A stretch of DNA of 30,296 nt from a virus, in the IMG/VR virus record IMGVR_UViG_3300018432_000035, positions 1 to 30,296 of that record; one strand, 5' to 3'. The notes beneath the pieces were generated by a model that did no database searches, was not told the origin of the DNA, and saw only the letters and a list, made by a program, of their open reading frames with translations. The position numbers and the translations under genes are program-made. Numbering within the stretch: the first letter of the stretch is position 1; each line of letters opens with the position of its first letter. This document shows, in pieces, positions 7,960-15,293 of this stretch.

Positions 7960-8504
7960 GACGATTTTCTCCCCTTCGTAGCAGTCTTCTTAGCTAATTG
8001 CGGCTCTGCCTGTTGCGGGCTGGCGGAGAACAGAGTATCAATCTGCTCCTTGCTCGTGATTGTTCCATTGTCGATTGCTTCGTGGGCTTCAGCCTCTTTT
8101 GCAAAACAAGACTGGACGTGGGCACCGACTGCCATAGCAATAGCCGTCACAGCCGCGGCGTCGAGATCGACAAATCCTGATGCTACTTTGAACTTGAGAA
8201 CGATCGACGGATCAGTGGTGACCATGTTGAAGGCGCCGTTGATGAGCGCTTTGCTACGGTCGTCAGTAGCGACCACCATGCCCCCAATCTCGACACCTCC
8301 GATTTCCTTCTCAAGACGAAGATTGGAGGCGTAGTCCAGAAGTAGCTCTGAACTGTCGCGCCAGGCAGACGCATTAGTGTCCCAGATCTGTCGTCCGTCG
8401 CGAGGAGGCGCGTTGCGTTCGATCGCACCAGGAGGAGCTTTTGCCCCATCCCCAAAAGCCCCCAGATATTTGCCGTTTGCGTCGACGTAATATTTAGCGC
8501 TCAT
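7956..8504 (-). CDS. DUF4376-domain tail fibre-associated protein
   Basis: I place the start at the ATG at 8504 (MSAKYYVDANGKYLGAFGDG), which overlaps the preceding stop as ATGA; an upstream in-frame ATG at 8531 lies inside that gene. The product is 182 residues. Its N-terminus resembles the beta-rich start of tail fibre assembly-type proteins. Residues about 55-155 (YASNLRLEKEIGGVEIGG, VATDDRSKALINGA) match DUF4376, a domain found in phage fibre-accessory proteins. The basic C-terminal tail (KKTATKGRKSS) is probably flexible. Its place directly before the beta-helix spike suggests a role in spike assembly or attachment, which is inference. Confidence 0.75.
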   Translation of the reverse strand: MSAKYYVDANGKYLGAFGDGAKAPPGAIERNAPPRDGRQIWDTNASAWRDSSELLLDYASNLRLEKEIGGVEIGGMVVATDDRSKALINGAFNMVTTDPSIVLKFKVASGFVDLDAAAVTAIAMAVGAHVQSCFAKEAEAHEAIDNGTITSKEQIDTLFSASPQQAEPQLAKKTATKGRKSS

Positions 8505-9190
8505 GTCCAGGCCCTTACGACGAGACGCCAACTCGTGTTCGTGATTTGGAAGGCGCCGCCCGTTGTTTTATTCATGACACCGAAAGCCTGCGTTGTTGCA
8601 GAATTGCTAAACCGTATCGTGATGTTCGTGGCGTCAGGCACTAGCGACATACCCCGCCCACCATTGCCAGCCGGATCGTTTTGAGCCGGGTTAACAATAA
8701 CACGATCCCCTGGAACGTAGCCGCTCTGCGCCGTGATATTGAGCAAGTGTGGCTGGATAAGTTTAGGAATGGCCCCGAGACCATGGGCTAAGACGAGCTG
8801 CCCCGCAAAAGTAATGACCTGTGGAGTGCTCTCGTAGAACGTCGGCAATTTTCCGATCGCTGTCTTGGCAAAAGCAGTCGTCGCCAGCCGGGTTGTATTG
8901 TTTCCGGCTGTCTGCGTTACAGCTGTTGGGTTGCCGGTAAAGGCGGCTGCCGTCTTAATGGCATCCAGCGCCGCTTGCACGTTGGTCGGATTTCCGGCCA
9001 GACCGACCATCGAATTGTCAAACGGAATATCGCCAGCGTCATCCCCATTCGCCAGCCCGCCCAATTGCAGGAGGCTGAGAATCTGTCCGACCGTAACCTG
9101 GAAAGTGTCCCCGACCTCATTCATGCCGGGGATCGAAAAGCCTCTATTCGGGGTCACCGTTACAGGAAGCTGGCTGATTTTGACGGTCAT
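8501..9190 (-). CDS. Tail fibre protein, paralogue 2 of tandem pair
   Basis: This 229-residue protein is a clear paralogue of its upstream neighbour. Shared segments include FTGNPTA, RLATTAFA, FYEST, LAHGLGAIPKLIQPHL and a WRLVVRAW C-terminus. The FTGNPTAVTQ...TRLATTAF motif is widespread in phage tail fibre proteins. The C-terminal 100 residues form a beta-rich domain that is probably the receptor-facing part. The start overlaps the paralogue's stop by 4 bp. N-terminal residues 1-60 (VTVTPNRGFSIPGMNEVGDT, VTVGQILSLL) may be the attachment domain. The pair differ most in residues 1-60 and in loops of the C-terminal domain. Confidence 0.8.
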   Translation of the reverse strand: MTVKISQLPVTVTPNRGFSIPGMNEVGDTFQVTVGQILSLLQLGGLANGDDAGDIPFDNSMVGLAGNPTNVQAALDAIKTAAAFTGNPTAVTQTAGNNTTRLATTAFAKTAIGKLPTFYESTPQVITFAGQLVLAHGLGAIPKLIQPHLLNITAQSGYVPGDRVIVNPAQNDPAGNGGRGMSLVPDATNITIRFSNSATTQAFGVMNKTTGGAFQITNTSWRLVVRAWT

Positions 9191-9870
9191 GCCCAGGCCC
9201 TTATGACAAGGTTCCAGTTCGTATTGACGATCTGGTGGTTACCGCCCGTCGTCTTGTGGTTGATGCCGATCGAGTTTGTCGCCGTGCTATTAAACCGGAT
9301 GCCGATGTTCGTAGCGTCGAAGAATATCGCTAGACCCCGACCACCAGAACCGCCGGGATCGTTATGTCCAGGGTTGATGACAACCTTGTCACCAATCGAG
9401 TAACCGCCTTCAGCCGTGAGGTTGACCAAGTGTGGCTGGATGAGCTTCGGTGCTGTCGCCAGACCATGAGCGAGTGTTAGGCCTCCGGCTGCCGTAATAG
9501 TCTGCGCTGTGCTTTCGTAGAACACTTTGAGACTGCCAGCGATAGCTTGAACGAAAGCGGTCGTAGCCAGGCGGGTGGAGTTTTCTGTCGTTAGTTGCGT
9601 CGGCGCAGTGGGGTTGCCGGTGAAGGCTGGTGAGCCGAGGAACGCCTCGATCGCTGCCTGCACGTTCGACGGGCTGCCTGGTAATAGAGCAACCGTGTTG
9701 CTAAAAGCTACGTCGCCGGCATCGTCGGCAGACGCGAGATCCCCGACTGCTGCGAGGCCCAGAATCTGAGCAACAGTCAGCTTGACCGTAGCACCAGCCT
9801 GAACTGCCGGGACGACAATGGCCGTCGTCGGTGTAACGACGGCCGGGAGGGCGTCTATGCGAACAGCCAT
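9187..9870 (-). CDS. Tail fibre protein, paralogue 1 of tandem pair
   Basis: This 227-residue protein has an N-terminal segment (MAVRIDALPAVVTPTTAIVV), then VKLTVAQILGLAAVGDLAS, a fibre motif (FTGNPTAPTQ, STRLATTAFVQ), and a C-terminal beta domain (GLTLAHGLATAPKLIQPHLV ... NWNLVIRAW). It is collinear with the next gene over its whole length, so the two arose by tandem duplication. They may form a mixed fibre or alternative receptor-binding tips. The gene starts 2 bp after the upstream fibre gene, inside the same transcription unit. Confidence 0.8.
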   Translation of the reverse strand: MAVRIDALPAVVTPTTAIVVPAVQAGATVKLTVAQILGLAAVGDLASADDAGDVAFSNTVALLPGSPSNVQAAIEAFLGSPAFTGNPTAPTQLTTENSTRLATTAFVQAIAGSLKVFYESTAQTITAAGGLTLAHGLATAPKLIQPHLVNLTAEGGYSIGDKVVINPGHNDPGGSGGRGLAIFFDATNIGIRFNSTATNSIGINHKTTGGNHQIVNTNWNLVIRAWA

Positions 9871-9872
9871 TG

Positions 9873-10835
9873 TTACGCTGCCGCATTTACAAGGATCTGC
9901 ATGGCAGTCGGCGATGTGAAGTCATCGTTGATCGTGAAGGCGACCCGATAACGGTCCGCAGGTAGGTAGCTGCGGTCGTAGGCACCAGGCGTCGGATACG
10001 TCCCCAGTTCGTATACCCAAATATCGAAATCGTCCTGCTGAGAGATACCCTGCGTTGACTTGGCGAGGTATTGCCAATTGCGGTTTTTGGGGGTCCGCGA
10101 CCAATTGAGCGGCGCAATGACGTCGTAACGAGCACTGTTCGTGACCACGCCCTGGACGTTCGTCGGAACCACGCCCTGCGACGACCACAGGCGGTCCTTG
10201 TTTACCAATGGGACGATTGTCGCGATATTTGACGAATTGGTCGTGACCTTGGCGAGGATCGCGTTGTCATAGCTCGAGTCGAACGTCGTGTTAGTCTCGA
10301 CCACGGCTCCAGCATTGTAGGCGACGTCGGCCAGGTCTTTAAGGGACGGTGTTCCAGTGCCTAGCATGTCCATGCGGAGGTGGTAGGTTTTATTGGCAAC
10401 AGTGGCGAAGTCGGTCTGCACGGTCGTAATGTCGTAGATACCGCGGTGGCGGATCGTGGCTCCAGCCGGAAGACGGACCGTGCCTGCTCCTTGAGGCGTC
10501 GGTGTAATGACGCCGTTTACGTCAGACATGACCTCGGGGTAGTGCAGCATCTTAGCGCGCAGCTGAGACATGAGGATGTAGTCTTCAGCCGGACCGCCAC
10601 CCGTCGAGGCATTGATCAGCGCCAGAATAGCGTCGAGGAGGCCCCGCATGTTGGCATCGGTGTGAGCGATGCCGGCCTCATCCATGACACTCTTGATCTC
10701 GGCTTCTGGCCGATAGATCAGCCCGTTAAACAGAGCACGCGCTGCCGGTCCGCACGGGAATCCGTTCGTCTTTTCTGTTGGCGACGGATATCGCTTCTCA
10801 GAATCCCGAGCGAAAGGAATGTCAAAATCTGCCAT
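9873..10835 (-). CDS. Tail fibre / baseplate-attached fibre protein
   Basis: This 320-residue protein begins MADFDIPFARDSEKRYPSPT followed by EKTNGFPCGPAARALFNGL. That N-terminal pattern is familiar from phage fibre proteins attached to the baseplate. A helical segment (residues about 40-75) is followed by beta-rich domains, including RLPAGATIRHRGIYDITTV and a long C-terminal region ending in AFTINDDFTSPTAMQILVNA. It starts just downstream of the DUF2612 baseplate gene with AGAGG 5 nt upstream of the ATG, so it is probably the first gene of the receptor-binding module and may dock the fibres to the baseplate. The docking role is inferred from gene order. Confidence 0.75.
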   Translation of the reverse strand: MADFDIPFARDSEKRYPSPTEKTNGFPCGPAARALFNGLIYRPEAEIKSVMDEAGIAHTDANMRGLLDAILALINASTGGGPAEDYILMSQLRAKMLHYPEVMSDVNGVITPTPQGAGTVRLPAGATIRHRGIYDITTVQTDFATVANKTYHLRMDMLGTGTPSLKDLADVAYNAGAVVETNTTFDSSYDNAILAKVTTNSSNIATIVPLVNKDRLWSSQGVVPTNVQGVVTNSARYDVIAPLNWSRTPKNRNWQYLAKSTQGISQQDDFDIWVYELGTYPTPGAYDRSYLPADRYRVAFTINDDFTSPTAMQILVNAAA

Positions 10836-10844
10836 CTCTACCTC

Positions 10845-11651
10845 TTAAGCGGCGCAGTCGTAGGGTTTGACGTCAATTTCACACATCCACTCTGCGTCGG
10901 TTCCTTGAGGTCCAGTCGAAATCTCAACAGAACCCTCAGTAATCAATTCCTCAAGCTCTCCAGTCTGGAGATTATGCTCGACAGCGTCTTCACAAAACTC
11001 GCCCCAGCCCTCACCAAACCCAAACACTCTGATGTCGCCAAAATGGAAGCGAACGCGGAGGCCCGGAGCGATCGGCAACACTCGTGGGTAGAGTTGGAGG
11101 AGCAAATTCTCATGCGCCTCAAGCGGCCTGCCAGGTGCGATGACAACGCGCCCGTAACCAGCATCGAGGACCATGGCTGTGTCACCCCAGAAGGTGCGGA
11201 CAGCCTGCGTCAGACTCTCCAGGTCGTAAAGCGCGAGGAACTGGTAACGACGAACCTTGAGGAACGAACGGTAGACCTCGTCGTCGTTGATACACAACTC
11301 CGATGAGCCGAAGGGACCGCAGTCCTCCCAGGTCACTGCCTCGTCGCAGAAGCCCCCAAGCAAGTTTTCCGACGGAACTCCTTCACACTCAAATCCAAAG
11401 ACAGGCGTGATATTGCAGACGCAGTGACACCGGCCCCAGCCCATGCGCCGGCCGATGAAAGTGAGTTGCTCCCCGACTGCCGTGTCCAGATCGAAGAATG
11501 ACGGCAGCGAACACAGCGCCTCCGTAATCTGGCCCGCCTCTCTCGCATAGGTGCGAATGAGGTGGAGAAACTGCGGTGCCTCCCGATACTGGGTGGCGAT
11601 ATTGTCGAGCCGCGCGTCGATCGCAGCTTCGATGTCGTAGCAGTCGGCCAT
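10845..11651 (-). CDS. DUF2612-type baseplate protein, Cys-rich
   Basis: This 268-residue protein has the DUF2612 baseplate pattern: an N-terminal helical part (residues about 10-45), the FDLDTAVGEQLTFIGRRMGW motif and a C-terminal beta/alpha part (YRSFLKVRRYQFLALYDLES). It probably sits at the wedge periphery and links to fibres. It contains 12 cysteines, several clustered at residues about 75-120 (RCHCVCN, FECEG, GFCDE, EDCGP, ELCIND), which is high for a phage structural protein and suggests a bound metal or disulphides. The gene overlaps the J-like gene by 1 bp (TAATG). Function is by family and gene order. Confidence 0.8.
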   Translation of the reverse strand: MADCYDIEAAIDARLDNIATQYREAPQFLHLIRTYAREAGQITEALCSLPSFFDLDTAVGEQLTFIGRRMGWGRCHCVCNITPVFGFECEGVPSENLLGGFCDEAVTWEDCGPFGSSELCINDDEVYRSFLKVRRYQFLALYDLESLTQAVRTFWGDTAMVLDAGYGRVVIAPGRPLEAHENLLLQLYPRVLPIAPGLRVRFHFGDIRVFGFGEGWGEFCEDAVEHNLQTGELEELITEGSVEISTGPQGTDAEWMCEIDVKPYDCAA

Positions 11652-12562
11652 TAGACCACGTCCACGGTCACAGTCGCTGACGTCAATGAAGCGATCTCAA
11701 TGAAGGCGATACTAGCGAACTCAGGAGGGTCGGCTTCCTCCGGGTAGTCTTCTCTGATCGCGGTGAACGACAGCACCTCGACGTTCGGAAACCGGCTCTC
11801 AATTACCGACCGAACACGGAAATACGTGATGTCGTGGCCGTTCAACAGCGCCATCCGACCGTTGTAGGCAAAGTCTTCGAGAAGAGCGTCCCGAATGGCT
11901 GTCGGCGCCGGTGGAGGACATCCGAAGATATCTTTCGTCACCCGGACATTGATAGTGAGCGTAACCGGCACCAGGATTGGTCGAAGAATAGCGATCGACC
12001 GGCAGAAGCCCTCGATGACCGTTGAAACGTAGACGTTTCCGAAAGTCGAGATCCCTGGCACGATGTAGCGGCGCATCTCAGCCGCGATCTCCTCGTCGTC
12101 GCCACCCAGAGCTGCAATGCAGATCGTGCCGGGGGGCAGCTGGTTTTCGTCGGGAGCTGTGGACTCATTAAGAAAGATCTGGGCGTAGGTAATACCAGCC
12201 ACGTTCTTAATAGCCCGGGCGATGTCCTGCAGGTCAACCCGGGCCTGTCCGAAATTAGTGATGGCCTGGCGATAGAGTTCGTTGCTCTCCTCGGTGGTCC
12301 GGCTAATGAGCCGGATCTTGCCGAGCCGGTCGAGGCCGCGATCCTCGGCCTGGTTCGGGTCGTAGGATTGATAGTCGTCCTCGGCATACTCCCACTGCTC
12401 GCGGAGAATGTCGGCAAAGACGCGGTTCAGCTGTCCCTGAGGAGACTGCGGAGTCTGGATGAGCCCCGGAACCTCGGTCAGCAGCGCCGCCTCGATGTCG
12501 GCGATGATCTGCTCGAGCGGCTTTCGATTGAAGCCCTCTGGCGTGACGCCGTAAACAGCCAT
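11651..12562 (-). CDS. Baseplate wedge protein, gpJ-like
   Basis: This 303-residue protein matches the baseplate J-like family (P2 gpJ, Mu gp47, T4 gp6 relatives). It opens YGVTPEGFNRKPLEQIIADI and continues to SPQGQLNRVFADILREQWEY. The next part, DRLGKIRLISRTTEES, is the usual position where successive family members carry a hydrophobic AxxxGxxR-like segment. The central VAGITYAQIFLNEST and ICIAALGGDDEEIAAEM stretches are typical. The protein builds the wedge ring around the hub. It lies 2 bp after the gp25-like gene, the standard wedge order in myoviruses. Confidence 0.9.
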   Translation of the reverse strand: MAVYGVTPEGFNRKPLEQIIADIEAALLTEVPGLIQTPQSPQGQLNRVFADILREQWEYAEDDYQSYDPNQAEDRGLDRLGKIRLISRTTEESNELYRQAITNFGQARVDLQDIARAIKNVAGITYAQIFLNESTAPDENQLPPGTICIAALGGDDEEIAAEMRRYIVPGISTFGNVYVSTVIEGFCRSIAILRPILVPVTLTINVRVTKDIFGCPPPAPTAIRDALLEDFAYNGRMALLNGHDITYFRVRSVIESRFPNVEVLSFTAIREDYPEEADPPEFASIAFIEIASLTSATVTVDVV

Positions 12563-12564
12563 GC

Positions 12565-12945
12565 TCAGATGACCCTTGTTCCGTTGCTGTCGGCGTCGTC
12601 ATAGACCGTCGTGACCACCAGGCGATCGATGATCAGGCCGCGGCTCTTGCGATCGTAGCGGGCCTCGAACTCAGTGATCGCGGTGACCTCAGGGGTGGCG
12701 AGGACCTCGCGCTTGATCATCGATTCCGCAATCGCCTGTTCCTGAGGAGGGCGCCCGAGAACGTAGGTCGTCCAAGCGACGCCATCAGTCTCGCCGTTGA
12801 ACCAAGCAGCTTCATTCGCCCAGAACTTGAGCCGCTGGCGAACGTGTTGGCCAACTGCTTCGGCGTCGTAAACGAAAACCCGGCTGCCAGTGCCGTCAAC
12901 GTGGATGTCGTTATGAGGGAGAATGGAGAGTCCGACGGCTGCCAT
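12565..12945 (-). CDS. Baseplate wedge protein, gp25/gpW-like
   Basis: I choose the ATG at 12945, which overlaps the spike-gene stop as TAATG; a GTG at 12957 lies inside the upstream gene and adds only four residues. The 126-residue product has a helical centre (QHVRQRLKFWANEAAWFNGE, TYVLGRPPQEQAIAESMIKR) and a C-terminal strand pair (ITEFEARYDRKSRGLIIDRL, VVTTVYDD). This matches the small gp25-like wedge protein that initiates sheath attachment to the baseplate. Position between the spike and J-like genes supports the call. Similarity is by pattern and order rather than by a definitive motif. Confidence 0.7.
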   Translation of the reverse strand: MAAVGLSILPHNDIHVDGTGSRVFVYDAEAVGQHVRQRLKFWANEAAWFNGETDGVAWTTYVLGRPPQEQAIAESMIKREVLATPEVTAITEFEARYDRKSRGLIIDRLVVTTVYDDADSNGTRVI

Positions 12946-13625
12946 TAATCTGCCCACAGGATATTGCTAGGTCCGTCTTCAGTGACAACACGGCTGCCTC
13001 CCTCGTCGCCGCCCTGAGTAACATCAACTCGACTACCCCGTTGGCGAACCCGGCTGCCGCTGCCGACCTTGGTGTCGATCTCGCTGCCGTCAGCCTTCAT
13101 GAATACAGTCGACGTGCCACGCTTCACAGTAACAGATCCGTCCTTTCCGAGGAATATACCCTGCTGGCCACTCTCGCTGCCAAGCCAGGTGCCATTCTGC
13201 GGCACATCGGCGGTCTTGCGCTTTTCGTTATGACCGGTCGGGTAGGCAACTGCATCAGACAGGTCGTTCATACGACCGGGAGCGCCGTCCATGCTCTCAC
13301 CGTCAACTTGGTAAGGGTCGCTCGAGCGGTCCATGAAAAACAGGTCAACTTCATCCCCAACCTCAAGTTCTTTATGGATGACGAACCCTCCGAACCGCTG
13401 AAAACGAACTGGGACCTCCTCGAGATCAGGAGCCTCAACCTCTTTGTCGGCGAATTTCTGCTTCAAGAGTGGTTTGATTTTCGCGATCGGGTTGCCGCCG
13501 TTGAAGTCGTAAGAAACGATCTTGCCCTTGAGGTGAATACGCATGTCGCGGCGCTCAGCCTCGATAGCGGCAGAGATAGCTTCGTGGATGACCTTGCGGA
13601 TCGAATTACCAAAATAGCCAGCCAT
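12945..13625 (-). CDS. Baseplate central spike, phage phi92 gp138-like
   Basis: The start is most likely the ATG at 13625 (TGATG overlap), because AAGG lies 7 nt upstream; an alternative GTG at 13628 adds one Met. The 226-residue product has an N-terminal helix (NSIRKVIHEAISAAIEAERR) then an OB-fold-like region (MRIHLKGKIVSYDFNGGNPI, FVIHKELEVGDEVDLFFMDR). That matches the Gp138 N-terminal domain of membrane-piercing spikes. The C-terminal part (VKRGTSTVFMKADGSEIDTK, SRVRQRGSRVDVTQGG) has short strands compatible with a trimeric beta-helix needle. It follows the hub gene, as expected for a spike bound under the hub. Confidence 0.85.
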   Translation of the reverse strand: MAGYFGNSIRKVIHEAISAAIEAERRDMRIHLKGKIVSYDFNGGNPIAKIKPLLKQKFADKEVEAPDLEEVPVRFQRFGGFVIHKELEVGDEVDLFFMDRSSDPYQVDGESMDGAPGRMNDLSDAVAYPTGHNEKRKTADVPQNGTWLGSESGQQGIFLGKDGSVTVKRGTSTVFMKADGSEIDTKVGSGSRVRQRGSRVDVTQGGDEGGSRVVTEDGPSNILWAD

Positions 13626-14506
13626 CACTTAACCTTCTTGCCTTGCAACCGGTGCGCTTCGAATGCGACCTGGAACTCATTATCCCGATTGGAGCCACTA
13701 TAAGTGCAGGTCGAGACCCGGAACAAGCCACCCCCGGCGTCACTCTGGCGCTTGTCGCGGCCTGAGCCTTCGTCGAGAAACTCGGAGCGAACGTCGACGG
13801 TGACGCCTGGCAGCAGGTCCGGCTCCATGAGAACGACGGCCGAGACGCCCTTGTCGGTAACCTTGGGAACGCCGATCATGCCGGTCTCTTTGGAGACGAT
13901 AATCGTGCGCGGCAGAGCCTCATCGTTCTTGAGTGCCTGAAAACGACCGTTCTGGATACTCCAATAAAACCCGAACGTGCGACCTAGTTCGTCCAGCTCA
14001 CGGTGCGTCCAGCCCCAGACCGACAACGGTCGCTTGGTTTCTGGCAGATCATCGAGGCCACGGATCTGGCCCTTCTGGACACCGGGCAGCCCCTTGACGA
14101 GCTTTTCGACAATCTCCTTCGGCTTGGTGCCCTTCTTGAAGGTCTCGCTCACGGAGCCTTTGTTGACGCCCTCGTCGCCGTCACCACACTCAATGGTGGT
14201 CTTTATCTCCGGTCCCTCGATGTCGTTCTCGAAGTCGCGGATATTACCGTCGAAGATGACCGCCCGGGTGCCATCGCGATAGCCGGCCTGAATAGTAACC
14301 TTGTCAAACTCCTTGCCGAGTTTATTCCGCGTCGACAGCGCCAGGTTATAGATCGTGACGCTGGCTGTGTTCTGTTTCGAACCGAGTGTCTTAGTAGCGG
14401 TGAAATCGATCTTCAACCCGTCGTCGGTCCCCTGGCTACCCAACTCCTTACTGCCCGCGCTGCCCCCGAGGGTGACGAGCAGAGTGCGCATCCATTTGAT
14501 GCTCAA
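13625..14506 (-). CDS. Baseplate hub protein, gp27/gpD-like
   Basis: This 293-residue protein shows hub features: beta-rich N-terminal domain (LKIDFTATKTLGSKQNTASV, TIYNLALSTRNKL), QAGYRDGTRAVIFDGNIRDF, a middle domain (KPKEIVEKLVKGLPGVQKG), and FGFYWSIQNGRFQALKND. This pattern is shared with phage late control protein D and gp27-type hubs, which trimerise to connect tail tube and spike. The annotated start at 14506 is a TTG overlapping the upstream stop by 4 bp; an ATG five codons in, at 14491, is a possible alternative. Order plug-hub-spike-wedge-J supports the assignment. Confidence 0.8.
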   Translation of the reverse strand: MSIKWMRTLLVTLGGSAGSKELGSQGTDDGLKIDFTATKTLGSKQNTASVTIYNLALSTRNKLGKEFDKVTIQAGYRDGTRAVIFDGNIRDFENDIEGPEIKTTIECGDGDEGVNKGSVSETFKKGTKPKEIVEKLVKGLPGVQKGQIRGLDDLPETKRPLSVWGWTHRELDELGRTFGFYWSIQNGRFQALKNDEALPRTIIVSKETGMIGVPKVTDKGVSAVVLMEPDLLPGVTVDVRSEFLDEGSGRDKRQSDAGGGLFRVSTCTYSGSNRDNEFQVAFEAHRLQGKKVK

Positions 14507-14811
14507 GGGAGAACCGCCACGAACCTGAACTCTCCAGAAGGAAGCTCAGTTAGCCCCGGGACTGAGGTTACTTTACCACCCCAGTTGATGAGGCGGATTT
14601 CGCCGATACCAAAACCAAAACCTGCGACCAGGTCCGACATCGGCACCATGCGTTGGCCTTGAAGCCGCATGTCGCCGTCAATCTCCAGGTCGAACGACCA
14701 TCGATTGATCAAGCGCGAATACTTCACGGTGAACCGGCATTCATGGTCGCCGAGTGTGATCGTAAAGTCCTGCCACTTCGCGGCAATGATCGGCATCTCA
14801 TAGACGGGCAT
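14503..14811 (-). CDS. Baseplate plug protein, Pam3 gp18-like
   Basis: This 102-residue protein contains YEMPIIAAKWQDFTITLGDH, then CRFTVKYSRLINRWSFDLEI and LVAGFGFGIGEIRLINWGG. It matches the small baseplate plug family described for cyanophage Pam3 gp18, also seen as a DUF6983-type protein in many myoviruses. The protein is an all-beta domain that plugs or lines the hub-spike junction. It lies 2 bp after the Dit-like gene and overlaps the hub gene by 4 bp, the same order as in related phages. Confidence 0.8.
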   Translation of the reverse strand: MPVYEMPIIAAKWQDFTITLGDHECRFTVKYSRLINRWSFDLEIDGDMRLQGQRMVPMSDLVAGFGFGIGEIRLINWGGKVTSVPGLTELPSGEFRFVAVLP

Positions 14812-14813
14812 TG

Positions 14814-15293
14814 TCAGCCACCGATCGATGACAGAAGCGAGGCCTGCGCAGAGTTAGTCGGGGTCAGCTGACGTCCCTGGATTTGACCCCGGCTGGTGGT
14901 CGCGCCTTGAGCACCGCCGATGGTCTGCGTCGAAACCCGGATGACCTCGCGGCAAGTCGCTGAAAAATACAAAATGCTCGACCGGTTGACGTCGCGCGAA
15001 GCCTCGAGCGACTTGATGAGCATGTCTTCATAGACGCGCAGACCAGTAATGATAGGGAACGGTTCAGCGATCCGCTGAACCTGGAGGAGGGCCTCCCAGG
15101 AAGCGATGTGCGCCGGCGACACGACAATCGCCTCCAGCACGACAATACGTGGCAGACGCCAAGCATGATCGCTGATCTTGGCATCGCGCTCAACTGGATG
15201 TTCAGCGATCTCCATTTCCGAAGTATGGGTCTCGGTGACGACGACATCTAAAAAGACGCCACCAAGCGAACGGGTGAGAAGAACGCAGCTCAT
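14814..15293 (-). CDS. Dit-like baseplate/distal tail protein
   Basis: This 159-residue protein contains GGVFLDVVVTETHTSEMEIA, EHPVERDAKISDHAWRLPR and IVVLEAIVVSP. The V-E-T-H-T ... E-H-P-V-E ... I-S-D-H pattern is characteristic of the Dit-like N-terminal domain found directly after the tape measure in many myoviruses. The protein forms the ring joining tube and hub. The C-terminal region (ATCREVIRVSTQTIGG and following) is Gln/Thr-rich and probably extended. The start overlaps the tape measure stop by 4 bp (ATGA). Confidence 0.85.
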   Translation of the reverse strand: MSCVLLTRSLGGVFLDVVVTETHTSEMEIAEHPVERDAKISDHAWRLPRIVVLEAIVVSPAHIASWEALLQVQRIAEPFPIITGLRVYEDMLIKSLEASRDVNRSSILYFSATCREVIRVSTQTIGGAQGATTSRGQIQGRQLTPTNSAQASLLSSIGG

